NCBI RefSeq assembly: GCF_007565055.1
Contig: NC_044553.1
Span: 102,213,858-102,277,857, forward strand
Source of the DNA: Rhinopithecus roxellana
Lineage: Eukaryota; Chordata; Mammalia; Primates; Cercopithecidae
DNA: 64,000 nt
Direction: 5' to 3'
Under the pieces are notes generated by a model. It did no database searches. It worked only from the letters and a program-made list of their open reading frames with translations, and was not told the DNA's origin. Both the position numbers and the translations under genes were made by a program. Positions 33,109 through 46,069 of this stretch are shown in pieces; position 1 is the first letter of the stretch, and each line of letters starts with the position of its first letter.

Positions 33109-36100
33109 TAGGGACAGTGACTAAAATCTATTTCCCTATGTAGGAAAATATAATAGAATCCTTTCTTCAGCAAATCATAGAGTCTCACAATTGGGAAGAC
33201 TATAGAGTTCACTTGGTGGACTTGACTGATGTGTGACTCTCTCTGGCATGTAGTACTAATTCTGCCTTTGCTCAGATTGCATTTCTAACTCATTGCCTTC
33301 TAAGGCAGAAGCAGCTCTCTACCAGAACCATACCTTCTCCAGTCCCAAAAGATGGGGTGGACTGAGGGAGGGACTCAAATCTAAATTTACCCTCCTACTA
33401 AAAAGTGCCATGAAAGAAAAATAACTATACCTCTGCATGTAATATTTTAGTTTGAAAACTCCAAATTTAGTATACAAATAGTATAAGTAGTATTTGGTTA
33501 CTTATGTCCCAAATACAGACTGAACTTCACAAACAGCCGGTCACTTGATTTCATCAAAATTCTTTGCTTAATGGAGAACAGACTAGTGTGACCAGGTTTG
33601 GCAGAACATATCAAGGGAAAAGAAAATTGCACAATTCTTTTCACCATGTTATATTTTTCACCACAGCTGATCTTGTTCCTCTCCACCACTTCCACCCCTC
33701 CAAATTTTCTTTCTGTCCTTGCATAAAATTAAAATCATAACATTTGGTTGCATAGTTAAGATTAATTACTCCAGATACTTTTCATTTATCTTTCTTTCAA
33801 ATATGTGTGATAGAAAGCATAGATTAAAATAATTAAAATGTGTTCTCCCAGCGTGCCTAAAAGCCAAGGTAGACACCTGTCTTACCGCCGTCCGCCACTA
33901 GGTGCCAGCACGGCTCTGCTCCCTGCTTAGTTCTTGTCCCAAGATGGTTCAGCGAAGCTTCCAGCTTCTTTTAAGAACGTGTACCTTGCATGTATGGCAT
34001 ATTTTTATTTATATCGCTTTAGAAATTTTTGACCTAGATTTAAGCAAAAATATTCTCATGACACTGGCTTTTTAATCGCTAAGAATTTCAGTTTCAAAAA
34101 GAATTCAAGGTATAATGAATTTAAGTCATTAGAAACAGATAGATGGTTTTGTTTTGTTTTTTTTAGTTCAAACTCTTAAGTTCGGTGTTAATTGTAAGAG
34201 AATGAATAATAGTCTAACTAATTGAAAATTAAACACATGTGTACTAAAAATTAATTTAAAGTGGTGATGGCATATTTCCAGTCATAAGAACAAAATTTTA
34301 CCAGTTTTGTTATATTAGGGTTAGTTTTTTACATTGACACAATTATTTCTCCTGTGATGATGTGTATGTAATTTGATGTATCATTGATTTCGCTTCATCT
34401 GATTACATGTTCTAAGTTTATTTGAAAAAAATTATTTAAACATTTGAAAAATGTTTTTTCAGAACATTTCAAATAAAGACATTATTTTCACACAACCTCT
34501 AAAATTATGTATTTAAGTACTTTATTGTACACTTTTAAGTTTCTGTATTTTTAGTTTATTTCTTGAAATAAAAATTTGAATTTTTCAATAATTAACAGTT
34601 AATACTTTGACCATTAATGAAGAATAGCACGTAAAATTGTTCTGTGAACAAAAGTATAATTATATTTAATTTTATATATTCTAAACTACGTAAGAAAGTA
34701 CAATAAAAACACTCCATGCCTTAATTAAATATGCATCAGAGATTTTCTATGTGGAAAATACTGTTAAATGCAAATTAATGTGGTAAAAACATTTATTAAA
34801 TGTTGAGCCTTATCTGATTCAAGATTTATATCAAAATTATATGAATGTAATTTAAATTTATTTGGTGTAGTTTTCTTGATAATGTAAGTGAAAGCTACAA
34901 TCAATGCTATTGCTACAATCACTCCTATATTTTAAAAAGTCAATATTTAAGTCAAAATATTCTCTGTACAATTTTGTGCAGCATAATCTTTGAAAATGAT
35001 GGAAGCCACAAAATGTTGACTGCCTTAACTGTATATTTGAGCTAATAACATGATTTCTAAAAATGTGAGACGATTTTTTCCTCTGTTTTGTGATATATTA
35101 TGGGATAAGATCATGCTGTCCCTGATCACATGCATTGTAGGAAAGCCCTCTGTGTGATCCCAGAGTTTGGTTTGATACTAAATAGTGTCAATATTTTGAG
35201 TAAAGCTTGAGTAAATTTCAGGAACTTTCCGGACCTATGTAGATATAACATATACCGCATAATTCTTTTACTTCCATTCTGATGGTTTCTTTTAATCTGT
35301 AGGAGTATTTTTGTGTGAAAAAAAAAAGAAAAAAGAAAGCAATGAAATGCTGTTTAATCTGAAACAGGTTTTTAAGTTCAGTCTCAGAAGCAAGATCAAA
35401 TGACCTATGCAGTCATACTATATCTGCAGTTTCTTCACAGTACTTTTCTCCAGTTTCTCAGATCAGCCCAAATCTTGGTTGGAATACTGGATTCTGTACT
35501 TTGTCCTTTTTCAGTATCAGACAATCATAATATGGTCAGAGTTCTATCCAGCTTCAAAGATGGTCATCTGTAAGTTTGAAATTCTTTGTTGCTGTGAAGT
35601 TCAATGAGAAGATTTCAGTGTTGAATTCAACCCAGACCACAGAACGATTAAATTCATTGTTTTTGATATGTTGCATGGTAAGATACCGTGTAATCGAGTT
35701 GCTTGCAACTTTGCGACTTATTTTATTTAAAAAAAAATTACCAGGCTATTAACTATATATGGCAATTAAAGGAAAGTACATTGAACATCCTGGCAACACA
35801 TCACTTTTTTCTGTGTTTGTTTTAGGCCTCTGTAAAAGGACACCACTCATGCCCTTAAAGTTAAAATACTGTCAATTCTACCATAAACTCCTCTTTTTAG
35901 GAGTTTTGTTTTATAATGCAACCTTTAAAAAAAATCCCAACCTACATTCAGAGTAGTACATTTTTTTTTTAATCTTGGAGAAAATTTTACTAAAAACTTG
36001 AAATAAACATGGTGTCGTTTCTTTTAATTTGGAAGAAAATAAATGAAAAAGAATCAGTGGTTTCAAACACATTTTTCTTCCTTTTCAACTCCAAACTAGT

Positions 36101-38469
36101 ATGGAAAACTAATGTTTGAACAGATTAATTGAAAGGGGCTGCTGGTAGTCGTTGTTAAAGTTGACTACGTTCAAGTCTAATAATGAAGCTTTGCAATAAG
36201 CAGTCTAGAGTATACATCTAACATTATTTATTAGATTCTCATTCTATAATACTTACATGAGAAAGGAGGCTTGTACATAACTAAGGTGATTTTTAAATTC
36301 TGCTCTGGTATACTGCAGACCGCTATTTACAACAAAGATCTCTTTAGCAAATATGAGGTGGAGGAGAACCCTGAATGTAAAACAGATACATAAAACAAGT
36401 AGAAACCAGATCTTCTCATTTCTGTGAGTTCACATTCGCAGTGACTAAAATTGTGCATGTTTTCCATTCATTCCGTTTTCATTTTGCGCAAGTGGTTCTA
36501 ATGGTACTGATTTTTAAGCTTCTTGTGTCTTCTGAATCCATTTTATCCCCTTTTAATGAGCTTAATAAAGCATAAGTAGAATCGTTAGTATGCCATTTAT
36601 TTTTATATGTATGTAAATATCAAATACATTTCCCTCAAAGAAACCATTGGTCTTTCTGATGTAAAAAGCACTAAAAAAAAAAACATTTCTCTCACATAGG
36701 ACAACAAGAGGCAGATTTTCATGAAGTTGGGAGAAAGGAGAGAAGTTGGGTTCTGGGAGATTTGACAAAGCTCCAGGTAACTTGGAGATAGTATGTCACA
36801 AAGATTTAGATGGACAACAAGAAGATTATGGGTAACAAAAAGGGGACATAAATCATGTTTATTTGACATGTCCATTTAACAAAAAAATGGTGTCTTAACA
36901 AGCAGTGCATGTGAGTATATTTTATTTAATCGTATTGCAGTCAAACCCCTCACAAAAGAAAATATGCATGATAAAGAATTCGTATTTACATCCCTCCCCA
37001 TCCCCGGCTCCAACTTACATGATTTGGAAACACAAACCGCTCCCCAAACCTGACGTTTTTAGAATACAGAAATAAGACTTTCTTCTGTTTTTCCATGGAT
37101 GAGTCTGACCACAAATTTAGGTTTACTAACGATTGTTACAAATTAGCTGGGAAACACAAAGTTTTGCAACAAAACCTGCCTTTTAAGTAAAGCTGTTATA
37201 TGAAATTCCAACTCTGCACCAGAGACATGTTTGAGAAGACTTCATTGATTACAAACAGATTTATAATTTCAGCAATAAATTAATGTATCTGAAATACAAT
37301 TCAGTTTACAGAACTTTGGTTTACATAAAAACTTTTCAGAAACACAAGCTGAGAGTAGTGAACAAGAGTGAGCATAAGGGAGTTAAATCTGAATATATTA
37401 GAGACTGATTTATTCCAGTGATGCAATAAGAAATATAGATTTCTGAAGTGTTTCTTTGTTTTGCTTTTTTACAGATTTATGTTTTACTCATCATATATGC
37501 CATGTTTGTATACACGCGTCTTAAATTGATTGGTTTTCATCAGGTTTCTGTTTGGAGGTTTATGAGTCTAAGTGAGTGTTCAGGAACCAAAATTCTTTGT
37601 AGTTGGTCCTGTTTGTTCATTAAATGAATAAAATAACCAGATGTGAACATGATGATCAGATTGGATTGTCTGTGCAATGATCCAGCTGATTGATTGGCAA
37701 TCATTTACTGTGTATTGAAATATTAAAATCAACCAAGTGGAAGAAAGCGTATTTGATTCTGCACATAGACTAAGGCTCAGCAGGATGCAGACTTAGAAGG
37801 CTGTAACACAGAGATGACAAGGACACCAAACCTGCTGCTCTGCTAAGGCTGTCCAGAGATTGAGTCTCAAACAAAACTTTGTCCTAATTAATGCACAAAG
37901 TGGTCTTTGCCTTATGAAGAGCTGTGTCATCCTGCAATGAGTGAACTGCACCTAATTAGAGTCCTAGATCAGTAGACCCCTGTGGAATCTTAGTTAAAGG
38001 CCGGCACAGTCCACTCTGTGCCTAGGGGAGTTGATTTCTTACCATATGTGAGTCTGTTCAAATTGAAATCTAGGTGTTGCCCAGAGAAGGCTTCTCGAAG
38101 AAAGGTGAAGTAAGAAAGGATTCAACACTAGGGCTCTATATGTAGCTTAACAGCATGTGTTCAGGGAGTATGTTTGAGAAAACAATCTAAATCAAGAGTT
38201 AAAATGCAGACCATTTTTGCAGCATTTGGCTGAGCACCCAAAAGAAAAAAACAAGCCAAACATTATATCGAGTTGCCATTAAAAAAAAAATTTTTTTAAA
38301 GGTGTTCTTCTCTCCAGAAAATATCTGAAATAATAGATGGATTTAAAAAGCAAACACATTTAATTAACCTACACTTGTTTATTGTATACTTTTGTTCCTT
38401 TATTTCTCAGCTTTCCAATAGAGACTGAATCATCAAAACAACAATAATGGAAAAAAATTTTAAAAACCT
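33109..38469. other. Repeat-poor unique block (about 5.3 kb)
   Basis: I recognise no Alu, L1, L2, MIR or LTR in this stretch, unlike the rest of the window. It is AT-rich, has no long open frame (maximum 90 codons), and starts with a CpG-containing patch with a CTCF-like motif. Absence of insertions could reflect constraint or my limited sensitivity for old repeats. Confidence 0.5.
33893..33911 (+). promoter_or_regulatory. Candidate CTCF-binding motif
   Basis: CGCCACTAGGTGCCAGCAC matches the CTCF core (CCASYAGRKGGCRS) at all but one position: the consensus GGC is GCC here. It sits in a small patch with five CpGs (33886-33912) inside otherwise CpG-poor DNA. The mismatched position is normally strongly conserved, so binding is uncertain. 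Confidence 0.35.
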
Positions 38470-38765
38470 CTTTCCTCTCTGCCATGAGTTTCTGAGCATT
38501 TTCTATTCTTTCTTGCCTCATGGCCTTTGCATTTGCTGTGTCCTCTGTGGGGATGGCTCCTCTGGCTCCCTGCGTGGCTGATTCTTCCTCTATTCCCACA
38601 TGGACTGTCCATCTCCTTGCTGCCCTATTAACTCTATCTGATCTTTGTTTGTTTCCTTCACAATCCAAAATTATGATGGCATAGTTTGCATCATTGTCTC
38701 CTACCTCTCAACCACTGTAGTTCCATCATCTTGAGCAATGCCAAGCACACAGTAGGTTTTGAAAA
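38470..38765 (+). mobile_element. LINE-2 3' region fragment
   Basis: TGGCCTTTGCATTTGCTGTG, then TGGCTCCCTGCGTGGCTG, GCATCATTGTCTCCTACC and AATGCCAAGCACACAGTAGG, follow the end of L2 ORF2 and its 3' UTR (CCTTTGCACTTGCTGTTCC ... GCCTGGCACATAGTAGG). The 99-codon minus frame at 38369-38668 is the antisense of L2. Confidence 0.75.
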
Positions 38766-41284
38766 AAGAAAGAGTCAGATGAAGTGAGTGCTACCCTTTT
38801 AAATGTACGCATCACATATTTATCTCCAATAGGCCACTATCGAAACCGATGTCACTCTCTACTACATTGCCTCAAAAAAGGCTGTTCCAGTCACTGACGT
38901 TTGAATATGGTTAAGTGTAAGCATTTTTATTTTCCTCCTTCTTTTGTTTGTGAAGGCATTCCTAATTCAGTCTGATGTCTTTTGGGAGGAAAAGGGCGGC
39001 TAGGGAGCACTTGTTCACTCCTTATCAACCCAAGTGAGAGCAACGCTGCTAAGAGCTCCTCATTGGCTATATTATTTCTAGGAGCCCAAGACAATGTGAA
39101 GCAATGTGGGGCAACGTGCCTTCAGCATCGCCCAGCTTAGTCAGACACAGCAGTTGCTGCAATGCAACCTCAGGGTTTTTTCAGTAACAGGCTTTCAATC
39201 AACAGCCAAAGGAAACCTAGCATGGCTTTGAAATGAAGCAAATATTTAGCAAGCCATCTGCCTTATTTTCTCTTTTAGTCTCTCAAGCTGAATTATAATA
39301 TCCATCTGTCCTTGTTGTACCATAGAAAGAGACCTTGGCCATGACCTTATGTCTCCAGGTACCCTGTTATAAATGAGCCTCCAGCAGCAGGAATACACAC
39401 GCAGCAAAGTGAAGGGACAGCATTGTGCTTTGATCTCCTCCTGTGTGGGGATTTACCATGTTTCTCAATGAATATCAAATTTTGTAGTTCTTCTAAGATA
39501 TCAGATTTAGAGACTATATGATTTTCTTCTGGATCTACAAGGACAAAGTGGAAAAAATAAAATTCATTTTAAAACTATCATATTGAAACAGAAAACCCCA
39601 GTACGTTTACTTATATTACTGTTCTTGGCGTTCCTGCTGATTAAAACCCAATGAAATTCAATCTTACCTTAAAAGTCACACGTGTTTTGAACAGAACTGT
39701 GGAAGGGGCTCCCAGAGAACCTTTGGGTGATTTCTATTTATTCTGAGAGGTTCTGGTCTGTGGTTTAGTTCTCGCTTTACATTGTCAACATTTTTATCAC
39801 ACATTAGTTACCAAACATGGAAAAGTTGTTAGTGGGTTTGTAAGCTAATGCATGGTGTTAGTAATCATTTAAGGAGCTTATCTATCTGTCTTGGGCAACA
39901 CAGAAACTGAGAAAAGGCAAACAGTACAAACGGCGGCCCGGCCGAGAAATGGAGAGGGGCGGTGGAAGGGGGGCTGGTGGAAAGCATTCCAGTCTGTTTG
40001 GTTCCTTCACAAATCCTAATGAGATAATAGCTCATCCAGTCAAGCCCATTCCTTACTGTCAGGAAGTGCCACACAAGTAAATGAAGAAATTATTTGAAGA
40101 GGGATCAGGATGGGTGTGGACTGTTTTTGATTCAGCTTGGGAGAAATGCAGATGTGAGTTTCTTTAGCTTGACTAGGTTGATTTCCCTTCACAGGGCTGT
40201 CTCAACTTCTGTGATTGTTGGCTTGAGGTTTGCAAAGCTGATAGTACCGATAGATAAAAACCCAGATTAAAAAAAAAGGAAGTGTGGAATAACTTAACCT
40301 GGAGTAACTATTCTATCATTTAGAAACAAACTTGTTTCTTCCTTGACATTCAAACCACATAGAATTGTACTCTAAACCTGCAGTACTCCATAAGGTTCCC
40401 CTCTTTAATAGAGAATCCATAAGTATGCAAAGGAAAGTTTTAAAAATATGTTATTTTATTGACAACCTGTAATTAAAAATGGAGAGGATGACTGAAAGGA
40501 ATGTGGGACCATATAGATACATTTTTTGGGAGCAGAATCTCAGAATTAGATGTAAACAACATTTGTCACGATAGTACTTGAATGATGCCCATCCTATCCC
40601 CCTAGGTTCCTTTGCTAGATTTCCAAGAATGTTTTATTCTGCTTCAAATACATTGTAGCCTGATACATTTAAGGAGATGACAGTGAGGACATCTTAAACT
40701 ATCGAATTGGTCAGATGTTGAACAGTGCCAGTCAGGAGATGATGTGGATCTGCTCCACTAAAAATAGTCATGATAGGTATAGACATTAGGTGGCTTCCAC
40801 AGAAACCTATTTGCTCCTAAAAAATAATTAAGTTCCCATTGCTAAACTAAAAAGGGAACCACAGACTCAACTTGCATAGTCCTTGGGAGAGAATCCCTTC
40901 AAAGAGTTGCCATATTAGACTCGGGCTTAGGGACAGAGGAACCTCTCAGATCAAGCTCTGGGTCAATCCCATGCCTGGTTGCAGCTTGTTCCATGCCAGG
41001 ATAAGTTGAGATGGAAAGACATGGGTGATGAAAAAATTCAATGATGATTGAAGATTATCCTGTTGGGAGATTCCTGTGGAACATTAAGGGGTTTAGACAG
41101 AGCAGCATTCTGCATTTTGTGTGGGCAGTTAGAAACTCTATACCAGCCAGGGTTTTAGGATCCTAAATAGCTGTTTGGAGGTAGCAGTGGCAAATATGAA
41201 ATTTAGAGTGGATAAAAACACTTCTAGGATCTTTTGAGTTATCTTCTCCATTTGAAAGAGTGGAGTTTCAGTTGCCTAGTAACA
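38766..41284. other. Unique sequence with one GC-rich patch
   Basis: No repeat or exon was recognised. A compact G+C and CpG-rich stretch lies at 39928-39978 (ACGGCGGCCCGGCCGAG and GGGGCGGTGGAAGGGGGG) in otherwise AT-rich DNA. The 69-codon minus frame across it has no known domain. Confidence 0.4.
39928..39978. other. Isolated CpG/GC-rich patch
   Basis: About 50 bp of dense G+C including five CpGs and a GGGGCGG GC-box-like string. It is far too short to be a CpG island. No repeat match was recognised. Confidence 0.5.
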
Positions 41285-41351
41285 GCCCTCAAAAAAAACC
41301 CCAAAAAAAAAAACAAAAAAACAAAACAAAAAAACAAAAAAAAAAAAAACA
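41285..41351. repeat. A-rich low-complexity repeat
   Basis: Runs of A interrupted by single C or CC. No SINE or LINE body is attached. Confidence 0.95.
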
Positions 41352-41494
41352 CGATAAGGAACCACAGGTTTTAGCTGTTGGATTTTTTTCTTCTTTCTTT
41401 TCTTTCTGTGGGAAAGGTAGTACTTAGGGAGATTGTTTGAGGTATCTTGTGGAATGAAACTCATGAAAATGAAAAAGCAAGACAATTAAGATAG

Positions 41495-41560
41495 AAATGG
41501 TACCTGGGAAACATACTAAGTGCTTAATAAATATTAATGTTTCTTGAATAAAGTTTTGGG
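41495..41560 (+). mobile_element. L2/MIR 3' tail fragment
   Basis: CTAAGTGCTTAATAAATATT and TTTCTTGAATAAA resemble the terminal 'GCTCAATAAATATTTGTTGAATGA' of L2/MIR elements. Confidence 0.55.
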
Positions 41561-43329
41561 AATAGAAGACACCAACATACAAAAAGTTTTAAAAATCTCA
41601 GCCCTTCTTCTTTTCTCTCTCTCTTCTCTCTGTGTATGTATAACTCTTAAAGAGCAAAAGTGAGAATTTTAACAATTGTATTTCATAAACTAGAAGCAGA
41701 GTCCTACCACTTTCTTTTTACCCCATAAGTACTGGTGAATTGGAAGTTAAGTGGAAATGGCATAGGAACTAGGATATTAATTTCAGTCAGTGCTTGGTGG
41801 CTGGTGATTTATAGCTTTAATATAAATGAAGAGTTAATTCCCCAGGGATAGCATGCTTTTTATTTTTTTTAATCTCCCAAGATAAAATAGACACAGATTA
41901 AGTGTAAGGAAGAATTTGATTCCAGGAATTTTAAGGCCCTGGAGTATGTTGCTTGGAAAGTTGTGTTACTAGAATCTGTGGGTTTCCTTTTGCTTCAGCA
42001 CTTCAATTATAGAGATTCTCCTTTCTAAGATTTTTTCACCTTTCAAGAAAAGGCTATGAGGTCCCCTGGATTATAGTCAACAGTAAAAGGCATGTACTTT
42101 GCCTGAGATTCAGACAGCTATTCCTTACTCAAGTCCTAAAAGGTTAATAATAGTGTAATTTCTACTTGTTATCCAAATACACTTCTTTTTAAAACAATTT
42201 GGGCTTAGCCAAATACGGATTATAAAAACGCTGTTTTGGAACTTAAAAAAAACTACTTATATTTTGATATTTCTTCTAACTAATCATTTCCTTTTATCCA
42301 CTGTGACTGAAAGCTAGTCTGTAGTCAAAACTGTTCCTAGAGATTTGCACTCAACTTTCAGCCATGTTTAGCATCAGAGAACCTTATGGTTCTGAAGTCT
42401 TGGGAGTCAAAAATCCTCTCATCTGTCTCTTCTGTGTATTCCCTTATAGTAACTGAAAGAAGAATTGTTGTGAGGTGAAAAGAGAAAGGAAACTGTACTC
42501 TGCTCTCTTGTGTCCGGCTATCTATAGTGCAGAACCAGAAGGAGAAAGAAATACTGTGATCTAGAAGAGAGTTGGTTATTTCCCTGATCGGGAAGCTTCT
42601 ATCCTGGGGCTGGACGAGGGGGCTGGACAGTTTCCTATTCCTCTTGCTCAGCTTAGAGAGAGTTCTGATGTGGAAGCTGGTGAAGGTTTTATTAGTTTAG
42701 CTCCTCTGTTTGGTGTTAGTGTCTGCTTTAGCTTGAGTAACTTAGCCAAACAATTTTCTTGAGAAAGTATCTTCTTCAAGGTTTTGGATCTTTTAAAATA
42801 ACAACATTTTGAACGCATATAAAGCTTTTGATCACAAACGATCACAAATGAACAAATTTCATCACAGTTGACCTCTCAAGGTTGACAAATGACTCTGCTG
42901 TTGAAGCTGGCGTGCCTCTGACATCCTGGTGGTGAAAATGTCTGTCTGGTACTGTAGACCTGGTAGCACAGCCTTCAGGGGATGCATGATCCCCACCAAA
43001 TAGGAGTTCCCCTCTGAAAACTGCAATCAAAAGAAGATTCATTTTTAAAATCCAAGAAGGGTCAGCTCAGATGGGGCTCATGTTCACCTTCCCTTTGCAC
43101 TTAATCCAGCTTTATAGACACATACTGTATATCTTGTAAGTTCTGTCCTGTGTGAGGAACTGTCAGTCATGCAAATAATTCCAGTTTTAATTTTAGTTGT
43201 TACCAGATCTGACTAAGGGTGTGCCCTTATTTTAGTTATTCATCTCACCCTGCTTTCATCTTGGGATTTAACCTTCCATTAAAATAACTACAGTAGGCTT
43301 TTGACTTTAATGTGATTTTATGTAATGCT
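41561..43329. other. Unique sequence
   Basis: No repeat or gene was recognised. The 65 and 66-codon minus frames at 42648-43042 lack domains. Confidence 0.4.
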
Positions 43330-43505
43330 ACCAAACAACAATGCCTAACATTTATTTAGTTCTTTTTTTGAGGCTCAAAGTAATTAATGTGCTTTTACTT
43401 ATTTAATCCTTATAATATCCTATGAGGAATGTCAGAAATAGGCCTTATTATTCCCATTTTATAAAGAAATGGAGTCACAAAATAGTCAAGGAGCTTGCCA
43501 ATGGT
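43330..43505 (-). mobile_element. MIR SINE, antisense
   Basis: ATTTATTTAGTTC, TTACTTATTTAATCCTTATA, ATATCCTATGAGGAATG, ATTCCCATTTTATAAAGAAA and GGAGCTTGCCAATGGTC follow the reversed MIR consensus (TCATTTAATCCTCACAACAACCC ... CCCATTTTACAGATGAGG). Confidence 0.8.
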
Positions 43506-43744
43506 CTGTGAGTTCCAAGTACACACATGATGATTTTTCAGTTTTCCTGCCTTCCCTTCTCGGGGGACTTTGTTGCCTTCCTATATACTATAAATACATT
43601 ATACAGTGTATAGTTTTACTATTCTCAGGTCCATCAAGTTTAATGGGGTAGCCTGGCATGGTTCCTAGAGCAGGATCATGTATATGATAAATATTACTTT
43701 ATGAGATGATGTATTTTGGCTTGAATATGGCTTACAGTTAACAA

Positions 43745-43852
43745 ATGCAACAAAATGGAGCATGGCTCATTTAATTGTGTTTCACCAGCACCTAATGTGG
43801 TGCCCAGCACATAGTAGGCACTCAATAAATATTTATTAAACAAATGAAAACA
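43745..43852 (+). mobile_element. LINE-2 3' end
   Basis: CACCAGCACCTAATGTGGTG, CCCAGCACATAGTAGGCACT and CAATAAATATTTATTAAAC match the very 3' end of L2. Confidence 0.85.
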
Positions 43853-44049
43853 CCTCATTAAAAGATAACATGATAAAGAACAGAAAACCATTAAGACAAG
43901 TAAAAGGAAGTACTACTTCACTCAGCAGGAAGTGCTTAAATAGGACAACCTACCTCCACCGTAAATCCCTTGGTTCTTGTTGAGTATCAACCACTGACCT
44001 GAGCAGAACGTGGGTTCCAACTGAGTGCTCTGACTTATGGAGCCATTGA
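43853..44049. other. Unique sequence
   Basis: Short unassigned interval between an L2 tail and a MIR-like stretch. Confidence 0.4.
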
Positions 44050-44330
44050 GTTTTGGAGCTGAAGGGGCCATTTGAAATTATTTAAGCCTTCTCCCCTTTT
44101 AATTCTTTTTTAATAGAGGAGGAAATGGAGATTGTATTTCATATTGCCTTTAGGAAACAGAAATAATCACATAGTCAAATTTACTTTTGAGTTGCTTTAT
44201 TGACTTACCTGAGAAGCATATATTTTTTTCTTACGTATATGGAAGAATTTATAAGACTGAAGCACAGAAAGATTAAATGACTCTTTGGGATCACACAGAG
44301 AATCCATGGTATAATCCAAAAGGATCATAT
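44050..44330 (-). mobile_element. MIR-family SINE, antisense, degraded
   Basis: GAGCTGAAGGGGCCATTTG, AATAGAGGAGGAAATGGAG, then GACTGAAGCACAGAAAGATT and GGGATCACACAGAGAATCC resemble reversed MIR-family strings (GGAAACTGAGGC, AAGGTCACACAGC). Two fragments may be merged here. Confidence 0.5.
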
Positions 44331-44529
44331 TTCATGACTTTTTCATAGCAAATGAACACTAATGTTGTAATCATCTCTTTTAAGCAGTATACCCCTTGAT
44401 TTGCAAAATGTCTCTAGCTCAAAGTTCATTATTTAATTCTCAGAAATTCTTGGAAATTAATTTAATTTTATTTTAATTTGCCATCTCCATTCACATAAGT
44501 ACTCAGAGCAGAATTCAGAGATGCCTCCT

Positions 44530-45140
44530 AATTGGCTGTCCTTTATATCCTGTCAGTTACCAAATCCCATCTATTCTAACTCCATGTCTTTTGAATTTGC
44601 CTGCTTTGCTGCATTAGATTCTTGAGTGCTCTTCTCTGCTTTCTGTCTCTCCTTTCATCAGTTCTCCATTTAAGTTCTCTAACGTGTAACCCCACTAATG
44701 TTGCCCTTCCATCTAAAATCTTTGAATGGCTCCCCGTTGTCTACACAAGAAAGTATAATGTCCTTCTGAGAGCATGCAGAGCCCTCTTTTCAGGCTTCTG
44801 CCTTCCATACCACCCTCACATTTTGCTTTTCTCTTTACACTCTAAAGCAATAGCCACATTTATCCAGGCTTCCCAAATGCTCTCCATTTCTCTCTCACTT
44901 CGACACCTTGGCAAAGGCTTCTCCTTCTGCTAGGACACTCCAACCCTTCATACCACCTGGCATGCTATCTGCATCCTTGCCAAGGCTCAGGTTAGAGTGA
45001 GTGCCTCTGAGAAGCCTCTCACTCACTTTTAACTTAAATTGTGTGATCTTCCTCAGAGAAACTATTTCCTACTCGCTGTTGGGAGTGATATTTATGATTT
45101 TTCATCACATCAATGCAAATATTACAGCTTTCAATAAGTC
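44530..45140 (+). mobile_element. LINE-2 fragment, sense
   Basis: AATCTTTGAATGGCTCCCCG, GAAAGTATAATGTCCTTC, GCCCTCTTTTCAGGCTTCTG, GGCAAAGGCTTCTCCTTCTG and TAGAGTGAGTGCCTCTGAG follow the last part of L2 ORF2 (CCTCCAATGGCTTCCC ... AAATCCAAACTCCTT ... GGGCCTTTGCACTTGC). The 103-codon frame at 44622-44933 is a decayed piece of that ORF. Confidence 0.82.
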
Positions 45141-45965
45141 ATTTATTTCTTTAAGGAATATTTATTGAAGGCCTAAGAAATGTCAGGCATCCCAGCCTCC
45201 CTTACTTTAAATAGGGGGGAGGAAGAAAATTAACTCGAGTGCACTGAACTCACAAGTGGAAAAGAACCCGAGTCCGTGGGAGCCCAGAGGAGAAGTGTCA
45301 GATGGGCCAGTTCAGGGAAGCATCTCAGAAGAGGCCATTTCTAAGCTGAATTTTGAAGCATGAATAGGAGTTAGACAGATGAAGAAGCAGGGGGATGGGT
45401 GTTGTAAACAAAATAAAGAGCATTTGGGGAAGCAAATACTGGAAATACTTAACTCTCTCAGCCAGTTACAAGAAGGTTGCTGTGGTTACGTGGATATGTG
45501 AGGAGGAGTGAGGTAGGGGATGACACTTGAGAGGTATGTGGATGCCAGACCGTGAAGGCCCTCATGTGCCAGACAGAGGAATTTGAACTTCACTGTTACA
45601 GTTAGTGAGAGCCATTGAAGGATTTTATGTACAAAGGTAAGAAGTTTGAATGTGCTGTGAAAAGATTATTATGGTAGTGGTATACACTATAGATGTGAGT
45701 TTGGGTTATAGATGATACAGCAGGGGTTGGGGGTAGGGTTAGATGATCTAAAGAAAGGAACACTGGTGTAATCAAAACAAGAAGTTACAAATCAATATAA
45801 GGCAATGGCAATGTGGATGAAGAGGAATGGCTAGAATTAAGAGAGGTTAAGGAGGTAGACTGTGGAGAACTTGGTTACTGAGTGGATGAGGGGACTGAGT
45901 GAAAGAGGAGAGTTTACCATGACTCCCAGGTTACTGATTTTAGCAACCTGTGGAATACTGAACAT
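45141..45965 (-). mobile_element. LINE-2 fragment, antisense
   Basis: It opens with the reversed L2 tail (AATATTTATTGAAGGCC) and continues with GAAGCATCTCAGAAGAGGC, CCGTGAAGGCCCTCATGTG, GAGAGCCATTGAAGG, GTAATCAAAACAAGAAG and ATGACTCCCAGGTTACTG, the reverse of L2 ORF2. It meets the sense L2 at 44530-45140 tail to tail. Confidence 0.82.
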
Positions 45966-46069
45966 TAATTAGGTTCCTGCCTTACATTGTTTTAACATCT
46001 TACTGGCTTTAGCAATAGAATGATATCAAACATCAATCTGAAAACCTGACTAATGTTTATTTTTGTGTG

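Noticed and set aside
32730..33212. Longest open frame in the window (160 codons, minus)
   Set aside because: Its middle is the standard antisense-Alu peptide and its ends are flanking DNA; no splice or promoter evidence supports a gene.
44622..44933. 103-codon open frame
   Set aside because: It is a decayed piece of LINE-2 ORF2, with no catalytic reverse-transcriptase motif visible in this stretch.
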